This document shows, piece after piece, positions 51,146-60,791 of a stretch of 64,000 nucleotides of DNA. How positions within the stretch are numbered: the stretch's first letter is position 1; each line of letters begins with the position of its first letter. Below the pieces are notes generated by a model. That model was not told where the DNA came from. It did no database searches and was given only the letters and a program-made list of their open reading frames with translations. Position numbers and translations under genes: made by a program. Origin of the DNA: Bifidobacterium choladohabitans (GTDB lineage Bacteria; Actinomycetota; Actinomycetes; Actinomycetales; Bifidobacteriaceae); assembly GCF_016102005.1 (NCBI RefSeq), contig NZ_JACFPL010000001.1, positions 124,001-188,000 of the forward strand, written 5' to 3'.

Positions 51146-53272
51146 TTACTCGCCTCGCTGGGCCTTGATGATCTCGTCGCTGACAGTCTTGGGAACCTCA
51201 GCGTAGGAGTCCATCTGCATGGTGAACATTGCGCGGCCCTGGGTCTTGGACCTGAGGTCGCCGATGTAGCCGAACATCTCCGACAGGGGCACCTTGGCGT
51301 CGATGACCTTGACGCCGGTGGCGTCGGTCATGGACTGGATGGAGCCACGACGGGAGTTGATGTCGCCCATGACGTCGCCCATGTACTCCTCGGGAGTACG
51401 GACCTCGACGGCCATGATGGGCTCGAGGATGACGGGCTTGGCCTTGGGAGCAGCCTCCTTGAAGCACATGGAGCCGGCGATCTTGAAGGCCATCTCCGAA
51501 GAGTCGACCTCGTGGATCTGGCCATCGGTCAGGGTCGCCTTGACGCCCACGACCGGGAAGCCTGCCAGCACGCCGGACTCCATGGCCTCCTGCACGCCCG
51601 CATCGACCGAGGGGATGAACTCCTTGGTGATGTGGCCGCCGGTGACCTTGTTCTCGAAGATGTAGGATTCGCCCTCGGAAGTGTCCAGGGGCTCGAAGTT
51701 CATGAGCACCTTGGCGAACTGGCCGGAACCACCGGTCTGCTTCTTGTGGGTGTACTCCTGGTTCATGACGGGCTTGCGGATGGTCTCGCGGTAAGCCACC
51801 TGGGGCTTGCCCACGTTGCACTCCACATGGAACTCGCGGCGCATGCGGTCCACCAGGATGTCCAGCTGGAGCTCACCCATGCCGGAGATCAGGGTCTGGC
51901 CGGACTCCTCGTCGGTCTTGACCTGGAAGGTGGGATCCTCCTCGGAGAGCTTCTGCAGGGCGATTCCCATCTTCTCCTGGTCGGCCTTGGTCTTGGGCTC
52001 CACGGCCACCTCGATCACAGGATCGGGGAAGGTCATGGATTCCAGCACCAGCGGCGCCTTCTCGTCACACAGGGTGTCACCAGTGGTGACGTTCTTGAGC
52101 CCGACGAAGGCGTAGATGTTGCCGGCGATGGCCTCGTCGACCGGATTCTCCTTGTTGGAGTGCATCTGGAAGAGCTTGCCGACGCGCTCCTTCTTGTCCT
52201 TGGTGGAGTCCAGGACCGTTTCGCCCTGGGCCACCTTGCCGGAGTAGACACGCACGTAGATCAGCTTGCCGTAGAAGGGGTGGGTGGCCACCTTGAAGGC
52301 CAGGGCCGAGAAGGGCTCGTCCACGGTGGGCTTGCGGTCGATCTCGACGGACTCGTCGCCGATCTTGTAGCCCTTGATGGCCGGCACGTCCTCGGGGCTG
52401 GGCAGGTAGTCCACGACCGCGTCCAGCATGGGCTGCACGCCCTTGTCCTTGAAAGCGGATCCGCAGAAGACCGGGAAGGCCGACTGCTCGATGGTCATCT
52501 TGCGCACAGCGGTGCGGATCTCCTGCTGGGAGATCTCCTCGCCGCCCAGGTACTTCTCCAGCAGATCCTCGTCCGACTCGGCCACGGCCTCGAGCAGCTC
52601 GGTGTGGTACTGCTCGGCCTTGTCCTTGAGGTCGTCGGGGATGTCGATGGTGTCGTACTTGGCGCCCAGATCGGCCTCGTCCTTCCAGTAGTAGGCCACC
52701 ATGCGCACCAGGTCGACCACGCCGTGGAAGTCGCTCTCAGCGCCAATGGGCAGCTGCATGACCAGTGGCTTGACGCCCAGCTTGTCCTTGATGGTGTCCA
52801 CCGAGTAGTAGAAGTCGGCGCCCAGCTTGTCCATCTTGTTGATGAAGCAGATGCGGGGCACGCCATACTTGTCGGCCTGACGCCAGACGGTCTCGGACTG
52901 GGGCTCCACGCCCTCCTTGCCGTCGAACACCGCCACGGCACCATCGAGCACACGCAGGGAGCGCTCCACCTCGGCGGTGAAGTCCACGTGGCCGGGGGTG
53001 TCGATGATGTTGATCTGGTAGCGGTCCTCAGGATCGTGGGACTGGCGGTTCCAGAAGGCCGTGATGGCGGCGGAGGTGATCGTGATGCCACGTTCCTTCT
53101 CCTGGTCCATCCAGTCCATGGTGGAGGCGCCGTCGTGGGTCTCGCCGATCTTGTAGTTGACGCCGGTGTAGTAGAGAATACGCTCTGTCGTCGTTGTCTT
53201 GCCGGCATCGATGTGGGCCATGATGCCGATGTTGCGGACCTTGGTCAGGTCCGTGAGCACGTCTTGTGCCAT
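51146..53272 (-). CDS. fusA: Elongation factor G
   Basis: A 708-residue EF-G: G1 [20 protein letters not shown], effector [21 protein letters not shown]3 DTPGHVDF, G4 [12 protein letters not shown], and domains II-V through [20 protein letters not shown]. It drives ribosomal translocation. It lies 26 bp behind rpsG. Confidence 0.98.
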   Translation of the reverse strand: MAQDVLTDLTKVRNIGIMAHIDAGKTTTTERILYYTGVNYKIGETHDGASTMDWMDQEKERGITITSAAITAFWNRQSHDPEDRYQINIIDTPGHVDFTAEVERSLRVLDGAVAVFDGKEGVEPQSETVWRQADKYGVPRICFINKMDKLGADFYYSVDTIKDKLGVKPLVMQLPIGAESDFHGVVDLVRMVAYYWKDEADLGAKYDTIDIPDDLKDKAEQYHTELLEAVAESDEDLLEKYLGGEEISQQEIRTAVRKMTIEQSAFPVFCGSAFKDKGVQPMLDAVVDYLPSPEDVPAIKGYKIGDESVEIDRKPTVDEPFSALAFKVATHPFYGKLIYVRVYSGKVAQGETVLDSTKDKKERVGKLFQMHSNKENPVDEAIAGNIYAFVGLKNVTTGDTLCDEKAPLVLESMTFPDPVIEVAVEPKTKADQEKMGIALQKLSEEDPTFQVKTDEESGQTLISGMGELQLDILVDRMRREFHVECNVGKPQVAYRETIRKPVMNQEYTHKKQTGGSGQFAKVLMNFEPLDTSEGESYIFENKVTGGHITKEFIPSVDAGVQEAMESGVLAGFPVVGVKATLTDGQIHEVDSSEMAFKIAGSMCFKEAAPKAKPVILEPIMAVEVRTPEEYMGDVMGDINSRRGSIQSMTDATGVKVIDAKVPLSEMFGYIGDLRSKTQGRAMFTMQMDSYAEVPKTVSDEIIKAQRGE

Positions 53273-53298
53273 AATTCCTTGTTCTCGCTCTCTTGGGA

Positions 53299-53769
53299 TT
53301 ACCAGCGATAGTGGGCGAACGCCTTGTTGGCCTCGGCCATCTTGTGGGTGTCCTCGCGGCGCTTGACCGCGGCACCCAGGCCGTTGGAGGCATCAAGGAT
53401 CTCGTTGGCCAGCCGCTCCGACATGGTCTTCTCACGACGGGCGCGGCTGTAATCGGTCAGCCACCGCAACGAGAGCGTATTGGCGCGGTTCGGCTTGACC
53501 TCGACGGGGACCTGGTAGGTGGCGCCGCCGACGCGACGGCTGCGGACCTCCAGGCTGGGACGAATGTTGTCCAGGGCGCGCTTGAGCACGGCCACGGGCT
53601 CCTGGTCGGTCTTCTCCTTGACCTGCTCCAGGGCGGTGTAGACGATGTTCTCGGCGATGGACTTCTTGCCGTCCAGCAGGATCTTGTTGATCAGCTGGGC
53701 CACCACGGTGGAACCGTAGATGGGATCGGGCAGGAGCTGGTGCTTTTTTGCTGGTCCTTTGCGTGACAT
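53299..53769 (-). CDS. rpsG: 30S ribosomal protein S7
   Basis: A 156-residue S7, [20 protein letters not shown], with the 16S-binding segments [20 protein letters not shown] and [20 protein letters not shown], ending [13 protein letters not shown]. It begins 3 bp after the rpsL stop. Confidence 0.98.
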   Translation of the reverse strand: MSRKGPAKKHQLLPDPIYGSTVVAQLINKILLDGKKSIAENIVYTALEQVKEKTDQEPVAVLKRALDNIRPSLEVRSRRVGGATYQVPVEVKPNRANTLSLRWLTDYSRARREKTMSERLANEILDASNGLGAAVKRREDTHKMAEANKAFAHYRW

Positions 53770-53772
53770 GTA

Positions 53773-54144
53773 TTACTTGGCCTTCTTTGCTCCGTACAGG
53801 GAACGGCCCTGCTTGCGATCCTTGACTCCCTGAGTATCCAGCGCACCGCGCACGATGTGGTAGCGCACGCCGGGCAGATCCTTGACACGTCCGCCGCGCA
53901 CCAGCACGATGGAGTGCTCCTGTAGGTTGTGGCCCTCGCCTGGGATGTAGGCGGAAACCTCGATGCCGGAGCTCAGACGGACACGGGCAACCTTCCGCAG
54001 AGCCGAATTCGGCTTCTTGGGGGTGGTGGTGTAGACACGGGTGCACACGCCGCGACGCAGCGGGCTGCCCTTGAGTGCCAAAGTCTTCGACTTGCGAGGC
54101 TTGGCCTTGCGCCCTTTGCGGACGAGCTGTTCAATTGTTGGCAA
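53773..54144 (-). CDS. rpsL: 30S ribosomal protein S12 (TTG start)
   Basis: A 123-residue S12 whose canonical [12 protein letters not shown] begins at a TTG codon (54142-54144) with GGAGAGAG 4-5 bp upstream. An in-frame start 20 codons earlier would add a non-conserved leader. The loops that determine streptomycin response, [13 protein letters not shown] and [12 protein letters not shown], keep both lysines (wild-type form). It is the first gene of the str operon rpsL-rpsG-fusA-tuf. Confidence 0.97.
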   Translation of the reverse strand: MPTIEQLVRKGRKAKPRKSKTLALKGSPLRRGVCTRVYTTTPKKPNSALRKVARVRLSSGIEVSAYIPGEGHNLQEHSIVLVRGGRVKDLPGVRYHIVRGALDTQGVKDRKQGRSLYGAKKAK

Positions 54145-54490
54145 CTGACTCTCTCCGATTCCTTCGATGAACTTGTCTTCGTTTGCACTGCGAGACCGCC
54201 GCACCGCAGCCGCAGTCGCTCCCAGGAGGAGAGATCAGCCACTGTCCACCGGCCCGATGGCCCCTGATCCTCCTGCTGGGCATTGCTGCCTGCACTCTTC
54301 GGATTCGGGGATATCCCGACAAGCTCACCTGTGACATAAGGCGTGCTGTCGGCACACACGATGAAAAGTATATCACCGGGACAGACATCGTTGCGCGTAA
54401 CGCGAGGCTATACGCTCTAGGCTTTGCTCATTGCGATGCCACACTGGAGCCGCTGATTGGGAAACCCTTGCAGCAGACCTTTGACAGACC
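54145..54490 (-). promoter_or_regulatory. Upstream region of the str operon
   Basis: A 346-bp non-coding stretch between rpsL and the DUF488 gene. On the minus strand a -10-like TATACT lies at 54367-54372, about 223 bp from the rpsL start; no convincing -35 is spaced from it. A long leader is therefore possible. No tRNA or protein gene was seen. Confidence 0.35.
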
Positions 54491-54877
54491 TTATAACTGC
54501 TTTTGTACGTACCTTTCTTTCTTCTCAAGAGCATGGCGGATGTAGTCGCGCAGGATCAGGGCATGGTTGACAGCTGGATCCTTGGCTGCATAGACCAGTG
54601 TCGTCCGATCATGTTCACGTACAATGCTGAGCAGATCCTCCAAGGCGGGATTGTCGTCCAGCTCTGTGCGGTAGCGGCATGCGAAGTCCTCGAAGCGGTC
54701 TGGATCATGATGCCACCAGCGCCGCAGGTCCGGACTGGGTGCGACATCCTTGAGCCAGCCAGACAGGGCCGCCCGCTCCTTGCTGACGCCACGTGGCCAA
54801 AGCCTGTCGACCAGGATGCGGACCCCGTCCTCGTCGGCGGCCTGCTCGTATACGCGCTTGATATCCACCTGACCCAT
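54491..54877 (-). CDS. DUF488 family protein
   Basis: A 128-residue protein of the DUF488 (YeaO-like) family: VRILVDRLWPRGVSKERAAL near residue 20, WLKDVAPSPDLRRWWHHDPD, and LVYAAKDPAVNHALILRDYI. Function unknown; the family is often encoded near redox or stress genes. The second of two adjacent ATGs is preferred because AGGAGG lies 6 bp before it. It is divergent from the YwiC-like gene. Confidence 0.9.
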   Translation of the reverse strand: MGQVDIKRVYEQAADEDGVRILVDRLWPRGVSKERAALSGWLKDVAPSPDLRRWWHHDPDRFEDFACRYRTELDDNPALEDLLSIVREHDRTTLVYAAKDPAVNHALILRDYIRHALEKKERYVQKQL

Positions 54878-54989
54878 CATCTGCCTCCTGAACCCGGGGA
54901 CCCCTATGATTCATGACTCTTCCAACCATGATATTGACCGAATCTGCATTACGGAAGAGGCAGTGAGAGCCATACCGGGGCGTAGGCTG

Positions 54990-55988
54990 ATGAGTATGCA
55001 TACAGACGCAGACAAGGGCAAAGCAGCCGGATCAAACGGCAGTAGACCGAGCCCTCAAGCCCGCAAATCAGCAAAACCTACTGGAACAGGGTCCAAGGGA
55101 CGACAGTGGCGGCGGTTATGGATACCCGACCAAATAGGCGGCTGGGCCATGGCCTTGATGCCGGGTCTGGCTGGTCTGCTGGTCGCAGGGCCGACCTGGA
55201 GGAGCCTGCTGCTCATGGTCGCTTGGGCTTTCTGCTACTGCTTTGAATTCACAGGCTCACGGTGGATGGTATCGCACCGAGCTGCCAGATTTGCGCCACC
55301 AGCTTTGGGATACGCCCTGCTCATGGCCGTGACCGGGCTGATCCTGTTGATTGGGACCCCTGGGCTCCTGCGATGGGCCCCGCTCTACCTGGTGCTGGGC
55401 GTGCTGAACTTTGCCGCCGCCTGGATGCGTGCAGAGCGCTCCTGGTGGAACGATATTGTGGCCGTGATCGCGGCCTGCACGCTCTGTCTGATCGCTGTAT
55501 CCCTAGGGTCACGATTCCAGACGCCGGAAGCAGGACTAGAAGGCGCTAACGCCGGCTACTTCGGATGCCAACCGAATCCTGCTGTGGACTGCTTCGCCGA
55601 CGGATTTTTCCCAAGCGCCGCCCTGCCATCGATCGGAGTGGTCAGTGCAGCGCTCTTCGCTGTGACCCAGTTCGGTTCGGTCATCTTCGTCAAAACCATG
55701 ATCCGCGAGCGCGGCAAGACCTGGTGCTACCTGCTTTCGCTGGCTTGGAACCTGGCCCTCTGCCTGATCGGGGTCGCCATGGTGCATACCGCAGGATGGT
55801 GGCCTCTGTTGACCGCTCTGGTTCTGTTGGTGCGCGCGGCCCTGCTGCCTGCCATCTCCCGTCGGCGCCGCATTCCCATTCTGTATGTGGGCCTGGTTGA
55901 ATGTGCAACCAGCCTCCTGGTCTTCATTCTGGTAATTGCACAGGCTGACGTGATGACCGCGTCTCTGACAGGCCTGCTTGGCGCATGA
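54990..55988 (+). CDS. YwiC-like integral membrane protein
   Basis: A 332-residue protein with about 40 basic, Ser/Lys-rich N-terminal residues, then LWIPDQIGGWAMALMPGLAG (the YwiC family P-x-Q-x-G-AWAM block) and about eight hydrophobic helices (TWRSLLLMVAWAFCYCFEFT, YALLMAVTGLILLIGTPGLL, LSLAWNLALCLIGVAMVHTA, ILYVGLVECATSLLVFILVI). Function unknown. The ATG at 54990 is chosen; ATG at 54996 or the upstream 54906 are alternatives. The stop overlaps the glycosylase start by ATGA. Confidence 0.85.
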   Translation: MSMHTDADKGKAAGSNGSRPSPQARKSAKPTGTGSKGRQWRRLWIPDQIGGWAMALMPGLAGLLVAGPTWRSLLLMVAWAFCYCFEFTGSRWMVSHRAARFAPPALGYALLMAVTGLILLIGTPGLLRWAPLYLVLGVLNFAAAWMRAERSWWNDIVAVIAACTLCLIAVSLGSRFQTPEAGLEGANAGYFGCQPNPAVDCFADGFFPSAALPSIGVVSAALFAVTQFGSVIFVKTMIRERGKTWCYLLSLAWNLALCLIGVAMVHTAGWWPLLTALVLLVRAALLPAISRRRRIPILYVGLVECATSLLVFILVIAQADVMTASLTGLLGA

Positions 55989-56560
55989 CTGCAGGTTCCG
56001 TCACACACGTCACCCACGAGTTCGGGCCCATCTGGGATGACCGATCTCGTGTGCTGATCCTGGGATCCATTCCCAGCCCGAGTTCGCGCGAAGCTGGCTT
56101 CTACTACATGTTTCCGCGCAACCGCTTCTGGCCCGTGCTGGCTGCACTCTTCCACCAGCCTGTTCCAGAGCACGATTCGGCTGTCCGCGCCCGATTTGCC
56201 CTCAATCACCGCATCGCCCTCTGGGATGTCATCCAGGAATGCGACATCCACGGTGCCTCCGACGCTTCAATTACCAATGTCGTACCTACCGACATCGCCG
56301 GCTTGCTGAACCGTGCGCCCATAGACACCATATTCACTACAGGACGCAAAGCCGGCCAGCTTTACCGCCGCTACTGCCTGCCGATCCTGCAGGAGAGGGG
56401 ATATCGACCGACGATGATCAATCTGCCATCCACCAGCCCCGCCAACGCCGCTATGAGTCTGGCCGATCTGATCAAGGCCTACCAACCCGTAAGGAAAGCG
56501 CTCGACGACAAAGAGCCTAAGCTTGATAGGCAAGACAACCGCAACGACTATGACAAATAG
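55985..56560 (+). CDS. DNA-deoxyinosine glycosylase (UDG superfamily, family 6 type)
   Basis: A 191-residue enzyme with VLILGSIPSPSSREAGFYYM (GSxPS motif I, ~residue 23) and the FPRNRFWPVLAALFHQPVPE block, then ALWDVIQECDIHGASDASIT and the motif-II-like INLPSTSPANAAMS. This pattern fits hypoxanthine-DNA glycosylases, which remove deaminated adenine. It starts in an ATGA overlap with the YwiC-like gene and overlaps the ASCH gene by 11 bp. Confidence 0.88.
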   Translation: MTAGSVTHVTHEFGPIWDDRSRVLILGSIPSPSSREAGFYYMFPRNRFWPVLAALFHQPVPEHDSAVRARFALNHRIALWDVIQECDIHGASDASITNVVPTDIAGLLNRAPIDTIFTTGRKAGQLYRRYCLPILQERGYRPTMINLPSTSPANAAMSLADLIKAYQPVRKALDDKEPKLDRQDNRNDYDK

Positions 56561-57008
56561 GCAAATACCAACGGTCAAAGCCCAAGATGTTGCGAACCTT
56601 CCCAAGGATGAATTCGCTTTCCCTGGTCCAGAACGTGATTGCCTGGTAAAAGCGATCCTGGAGGGGCGCAAAACTACTACGACCAGCCTGATGGCAGAGT
56701 TCATTCATGATCATGAGCCACTCCCCGCCGCCGGCCGACGAACGCTTCTGTTGAACTCAGATGACCAGCCTCTTGCCGTCCTCAGATATGCCTCGGTGAG
56801 CGTGACCCGACTCGGCCTGGTCACGCCGCAGCATGTTCTGAATGAAGGAGAAGACTATAAAAGCCTTCCTGGGTGGCGCCAGGCTCATAAGTCCTTCTGG
56901 ACCTCAGAGAACATGCGACAGGCACTGGGTGATCCGGACTTCAATGTCAACGACCAGACCCTGGTGGTACTGGAGACTTTTTATGTAGAGGCCATGGTCG
57001 TGAACTGA
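56550..57008 (+). CDS. ASCH domain-containing protein
   Basis: A 152-residue protein with the ASCH signature FAFPGPERDCLVKAILEGRK TTTTSLMAEF (residues ~22-52) and, downstream, LNSDDQPLAVLRYASVSVTR. ASCH domains resemble the PUA RNA-binding fold and may act on RNA or modified nucleosides. The start ATG at 56550 overlaps the preceding stop; codon use is more AT-rich than upstream genes. It ends the small operon before the tRNA. Confidence 0.85.
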   Translation: MTNRQIPTVKAQDVANLPKDEFAFPGPERDCLVKAILEGRKTTTTSLMAEFIHDHEPLPAAGRRTLLLNSDDQPLAVLRYASVSVTRLGLVTPQHVLNEGEDYKSLPGWRQAHKSFWTSENMRQALGDPDFNVNDQTLVVLETFYVEAMVVN

Positions 57009-57079
57009 AGGCCCAAAGACAAAGCACTGTCTTTAGGCATGGGTCATATTTCACCGGCGTGCCATGTCATGCCATCGTG

Positions 57080-57085
57080 TATAAT
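57080..57085 (+). promoter_or_regulatory. Candidate -10 element of tRNA-His
   Basis: TATAAT, a perfect -10 hexamer, lies 43 bp before the tRNA 5' end. The -35 region 16-18 bp upstream does not resemble TTGACA. Confidence 0.45.
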
Positions 57086-57127
57086 TTCATCTGTTGCATT
57101 GATCCGCGATGCGGGTTGATTCACTAT

Positions 57128-57201
57128 GGTGGCTATAGCTCAGTCGGTAGAGCACCTGATTGTGGTTCAGGAGGTCGCGCGTTCGAGCCGCGTTAGCCAC
57201 C
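57128..57201 (+). tRNA. tRNA-His (anticodon GTG)
   Basis: Cloverleaf: acceptor GTGGCTA (57129-57135) pairs with TAGCCAC (57194-57200). The D arm has AGCTCAGTCGGTAGAGC. The anticodon stem CCTGA/TCAGG (155-159/167-171 in the last three digits) encloses loop TTGTGGT with anticodon GTG at 57162-57164. The T loop is TTCGAGC. The extra G at 57128 opposite C at 57201 is the G-1 identity element of tRNA-His. CCA is not encoded. Confidence 0.97.
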
Positions 57202-57224
57202 CTCTCACCTTCTTGTTATTTCTC

Positions 57225-57895
57225 ATTCTCCCATATATGCTCTGCTGCGGATTCTCATATTTGCTAGGCTGGCGATGAAGTTGGTATTGACAAAGTGGAG
57301 TTGGAGCGTCTCGACTGGCATCGAAGCCCTGACGATGTCTACGTCGGTCTTGCTTACGCGCTGATCGCAGTATTCGTAGTCGTTATCGGCTAAGAATTCT
57401 CCCAATAAACTTATAAAAATATGCTTATCTCCGACATCCCACGCTTGCAGTTTATCGGAGCCAAGTATATGGTCGGCTCGTTGACCCCTTTGCTTTCGTT
57501 CTGGTTTACTACCTCGCGTCAGCGGTGGCCAGTCTGTTCAAAGTGCGCGGCCCAGGTGATAGCGCAGGTAATCTCGTCGGCGATGCCTTAGTGATGACGG
57601 TGGCTATCGCTTTCTTTATCTCTGTTATTTTCAACTTAAGCGTGATCTTACAGGTGACAACTAATTCGGCCCGTGTTCCTGCCATCTTCATCATCTGGCC
57701 TTTAACGATATCCATGCCGACCATATTCGCCCACTGGACTTGGCTCAAATACATGGTTTCGTGACTGTTGCCGAGAGCATTGCCCTCTCCACAATGAGCA
57801 TCGACCAAATCTGCTCCTATATCGGTGTCTCCCTTGCTGTCCTGGCGCTCACCACGCTAGGCTCCGCCCTCCTCATCAGCCGCAAAGAGCCGTAA
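57225..57895 (+). pseudogene. Frameshifted remnant of a membrane protein gene
   Basis: Three successive open pieces on the plus strand read in different frames and look like parts of an integral membrane protein. 57274-57393 gives DEVGIDKVELERLDWHR... and ends in VYVGLAYALIAVFVVVIG-stop. 57417-57764 holds VDPFAFVLVYYLASAVASLF and ALVMTVAIAFFISVIFNLSV. 57750-57895 gives GFVTVAESIALSTMSIDQIC and LAVLALTTLGSALLISRKEP-stop. None has a start plus ribosome-binding site. Shifts between frames suggest decay after insertion next to the tRNA. The parent family was not recognised. Confidence 0.55.
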
Positions 57896-57918
57896 TAATT
57901 CCCCAATCGCCGCTCTAT

Positions 57919-57955
57919 TGAGGGCCCGGTTCACCTTCGTTGGTCTGGGCCCTCA
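57919..57955. terminator. Hairpin between remnant and nanE
   Basis: TGAGGGCCC at 57919-57927 pairs with GGGCCCTCA at 57947-57955 around a 19-bp loop. It lies 17 bp from the nanE stop on the minus strand and follows the remnant on the plus strand. There is no long T-run. Confidence 0.6.
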
Positions 57956-57971
57956 CCTACTCCAAGCAAGC

Positions 57972-58658
57972 CTAGTCTTTATTCGGTTCTTGCAAGGCTT
58001 GAACGAACCATGAGGTTATCGTCTGCGGGTGAGTAATGGCCGTGCCCACTACTACTGCCCACACACCTAAGCTCTTAACAAGCTGAGCCTGCTCGGGCGT
58101 ATGCACTCTCCCCTCACAAATCACCGGGATATCGCTAATAGTGGAGACCATCGCCTCAATAAGCTCATAGTCCGGCCCATCAGTCTTCTGCCGATCCGCT
58201 GTGTATCCAGCGAGCGTAGGAGATACGATATCGAAACCCAAATCCCTCGCCCGTCGAGCGTCGTCCAAACAGCCGCAGTCAGCCATAAGCACTGCACCTT
58301 CTGAACGCAGTATCCGCACTGTTTCCGCCAGGCTCAACCCATCTGGTCGTGGCCTATCTGTGGCATCGAGAGCCACAATATCGGCTCCCGCGGCCATGCA
58401 GCACCTCGCGTGCCGCAACGTGGGCGTGATATATACGCCGGTATCCCCCTCCTTCCACAGACCTATCACGGGCACACTGACCGTTCCTTTGATGGCAGCA
58501 ATATCCGAAAGTCCCTGACAGCGAATACCGCCGGCTCCTCCAGCTTGAGCAGAAAACGCGATTTGAGCCATAGTCTCTGGGTGTCGCATAGCTTCACCTG
58601 GATATGCTTGGCAGCTCACAATAAGTTGATGATGCAAACGTTCTACTACTTTTTTCAT
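57972..58658 (-). CDS. nanE: N-acetylmannosamine-6-phosphate 2-epimerase
   Basis: A 228-residue TIM-barrel NanE: LIVSCQAYPGEAMRHPETMA at the N-terminus, GGAGGIRCQGLSDIAAIKGT, VPVIGLWKEG, GADIVALDATDRPRPDG (catalytic Lys/Asp region), VLMADCGCLDDARRARDLGF and VICEGRVHTPEQAQLVKSLG. It converts ManNAc-6-P to GlcNAc-6-P in sialic-acid catabolism. The start overlaps the ROK-kinase stop by 4 bp (ATGA), so translation is coupled. Codon use is more AT-rich than in the housekeeping part. Confidence 0.95.
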   Translation of the reverse strand: MKKVVERLHHQLIVSCQAYPGEAMRHPETMAQIAFSAQAGGAGGIRCQGLSDIAAIKGTVSVPVIGLWKEGDTGVYITPTLRHARCCMAAGADIVALDATDRPRPDGLSLAETVRILRSEGAVLMADCGCLDDARRARDLGFDIVSPTLAGYTADRQKTDGPDYELIEAMVSTISDIPVICEGRVHTPEQAQLVKSLGVWAVVVGTAITHPQTITSWFVQALQEPNKD

Positions 58659-59677
58659 GGGATTCTCCTGTCATTGTCAGCGTCAATCCACACGCCGCGT
58701 GCCCTGCCACACATACCGTAGCCTTCCAAAAAGGCTTCCGCCGCTCCTATCAGCGGCGCATCATCACCGAGATCTCCAAGCACGAGCCGGGTTGACGCAA
58801 CCGGTACTATCGCTTGCTCGGCATAACCTTTTCGCACGGCTTTCAGCCAGAGTGTTCCTGCTTGAGCGACCGATCCGGATAACACAATGACAGCCGGATC
58901 GAGCACATTCGCGAGATTGCCTAAAGCATTGCCCAAGTATTGCCCGACTTGTTCAAGGGCTTGGCGAGCCAGAGGGTCACCTTGCCGAGCTCGAGCTGCG
59001 ATCCGAGCCCCGCCACAAGGTTTTTCTGCCGGAGCACCGCCCAGCTGAACATATACGTGTTCAAGACCTGGGCCCGAGGCAAGAGGCTCAATGTGGCCGC
59101 GATGTCCGCAAGAGCACACTACATCAGCAGCTGCCGGGTGACCGATATGACCCACATGACCTCCCGCAGAGTGAGAGCCGTGTAGCAACTTGCCATCAAT
59201 GCTGACACCACCGCCAATACCCGTCCCTATTGCTACAAGCAAAGCCGAGTCATACCCTTGTGCGGCCCCCCATCGCACTTCTCCAAACGTGTGCGCAAGA
59301 GCATCACCCAAGGCATAGACGTGTAGTCCGCTCAACTGCTCCAGTCGAGACCTCAGCGCCAGGCCTGTCCAGCCTGGCAAAATATCGGTCGCTGACACGA
59401 TGCGCCCGGAGAAATCCACACAGCCAGGGCTCGCCACAGCCAGACCCGCTACTGCCAACGCACCATTAGGCCAGCTACGAGCTCTGTCGCATAAGGTCCG
59501 GACCTCCTGGGCCACCCGGTTGAGTACATGCTCACCACCCTGCGTTGCCTGCGTAGGTATGGAGTGCAGGGTGTCAGGCAGTATTACAGGTTTCGACTCA
59601 TTGACTTCGACCAGTGCTGAAGCAATTTTGGTGCCTCCAATATCGACCGCTACTACTACTTGGTGAAGTTCGTCCAT
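58655..59677 (-). CDS. nanK: ROK-family sugar kinase, probable N-acetylmannosamine kinase
   Basis: A 340-residue ROK kinase. ATP phosphate motif VVVAVDIGGTKIASALVEVN near residue 10, LLVAIGTGIGGGVSIDGKLL, and the ROK zinc signature GHIGHPAAADVVCSCGHRGH with IEPLASG (three Cys and a His). Coupling with nanE indicates ManNAc as substrate, but other hexose/hexosamine substrates are possible. The start at 59677 (MDELHQ) is preferred; the ORF upstream adds a non-conserved 16 residues. No DNA-binding domain, so it is an enzyme, not a ROK repressor. Confidence 0.9.
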   Translation of the reverse strand: MDELHQVVVAVDIGGTKIASALVEVNESKPVILPDTLHSIPTQATQGGEHVLNRVAQEVRTLCDRARSWPNGALAVAGLAVASPGCVDFSGRIVSATDILPGWTGLALRSRLEQLSGLHVYALGDALAHTFGEVRWGAAQGYDSALLVAIGTGIGGGVSIDGKLLHGSHSAGGHVGHIGHPAAADVVCSCGHRGHIEPLASGPGLEHVYVQLGGAPAEKPCGGARIAARARQGDPLARQALEQVGQYLGNALGNLANVLDPAVIVLSGSVAQAGTLWLKAVRKGYAEQAIVPVASTRLVLGDLGDDAPLIGAAEAFLEGYGMCGRARGVWIDADNDRRIP

Positions 59678-59758
59678 GTCTGAGGTGACTCCTTTGCTCG
59701 CAACAGCTTGAACCACGCTTGCCATTCCTATCGACTACGTCCAAACCAGCAGTAAGAC

Positions 59759-60712
59759 TCACTGATCCAAAGCACGGTGCTCACCGTGCAAATACTCCTG
59801 GTAGCGGTCGAACAAATGTCTTGCAGACGGCCACATGGAGTGAGGCGACAAGAAGTGGGAGAATTCAAACGTAATTGCTTTGTCGACTATTCCCTCTGCT
59901 GAAGTCAACTTGTGCACCAGCTTGCGCCACTCAATCGGAGGGAATTTGATAGGCATATCGCGATCGAACGTCTCCACATTCGACCACAGGGAGAGACCGT
60001 ATTTATCCGTCAGCTCCCGCATGGCGCTCAGTGTCTCAGGCAGCTCAAGCTCGTATACCGTACCGTCCTGGAAAGCGGCTACATCGATAAGGCCCGAGTA
60101 TGCCTTGAAAATCTCATCCCACTGGGTCACGATTTCCTTGAGCGACCGTGGCGAGGGCGCAGGCAGAGAGTATCCCAAGCTCATGTCATACCTGCCCAGC
60201 CAATACGGCGACGAGAGAATAGGCAAGTCCTGTGTCTGCCGACAGAGTCTAGCAAGCGCTGTATTGAGTTCAATAATGCGTTGTCCCGAGTCGTAGGTCT
60301 CATGAGGTAGATACCAGCCAGCAAATGACTTGTGGGAACCATAGCGCTGCCACACTTCGGGAATATAGTCGCGATTGACCTCTACTTCTCCCTTCCAATC
60401 GTTGCGATTCCAGTACACTCCAGAGTCGTACAGGCCGAAGTAAAACTTGATGTTGCGCTCGTCAGCCAAGCTCAAGAAGAGCTCGGGCATATCCATATAC
60501 ACCGGTATGGTCTTCACTTGAGCGGAGATGACCTTCGAGGGATGCGAGAGCCGAGGACCCCAACCCGAGCGGATGAGAATAACCGTGTCGATACCCGCTT
60601 CAACATAGGTGTCAAACTCCTGCGTCCACTCTTTGACTCCCCAGTTGTGGCCGGCAATATCTGCCGTCACCTCATCTAGGAACGTTCCGGTAATACGTAG
60701 CGGTTCTGTCAT
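59759..60712 (-). CDS. DUF4434-type TIM-barrel protein, putative glycoside hydrolase
   Basis: A 317-residue cytosolic protein without signal peptide: ITGTFLDEVTADIAGHNWGV, GIDTVILIRSGWGPRLSHPS, FYFGLYDSGVYWNRNDWKGE, SFAGWYLPHETYDSG and YGLSLWSNVETFDRDMPIKF. These blocks fit the DUF4434 family, related to TIM-barrel glycosidases. HETYD and NVETF present conserved Glu residues that could be catalytic; this is inference. Lying between the sugar ABC transporter and nanK, it probably processes the imported sugar inside the cell. Confidence 0.8.
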   Translation of the reverse strand: MTEPLRITGTFLDEVTADIAGHNWGVKEWTQEFDTYVEAGIDTVILIRSGWGPRLSHPSKVISAQVKTIPVYMDMPELFLSLADERNIKFYFGLYDSGVYWNRNDWKGEVEVNRDYIPEVWQRYGSHKSFAGWYLPHETYDSGQRIIELNTALARLCRQTQDLPILSSPYWLGRYDMSLGYSLPAPSPRSLKEIVTQWDEIFKAYSGLIDVAAFQDGTVYELELPETLSAMRELTDKYGLSLWSNVETFDRDMPIKFPPIEWRKLVHKLTSAEGIVDKAITFEFSHFLSPHSMWPSARHLFDRYQEYLHGEHRALDQ

Positions 60713-60791
60713 AAGAAACTCCCATATAAATAGAATTATTGGTTACACTGCTTTATTGCGGTAAAAAGATGCTGTAAGTGTGATGTCTAAA

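Noticed and set aside
51092..53311. 739-codon open frame opposite fusA
   Set aside because: Antisense shadow with low-complexity His/Leu/Gly/Asp composition; EF-G is unmistakable on the minus strand.
54403..54416. Search for a -35 element for the TATACT site upstream of rpsL
   Set aside because: No TTGACA-like hexamer at 16-18 bp; only the -10-like hexamer is mentioned, with low confidence.
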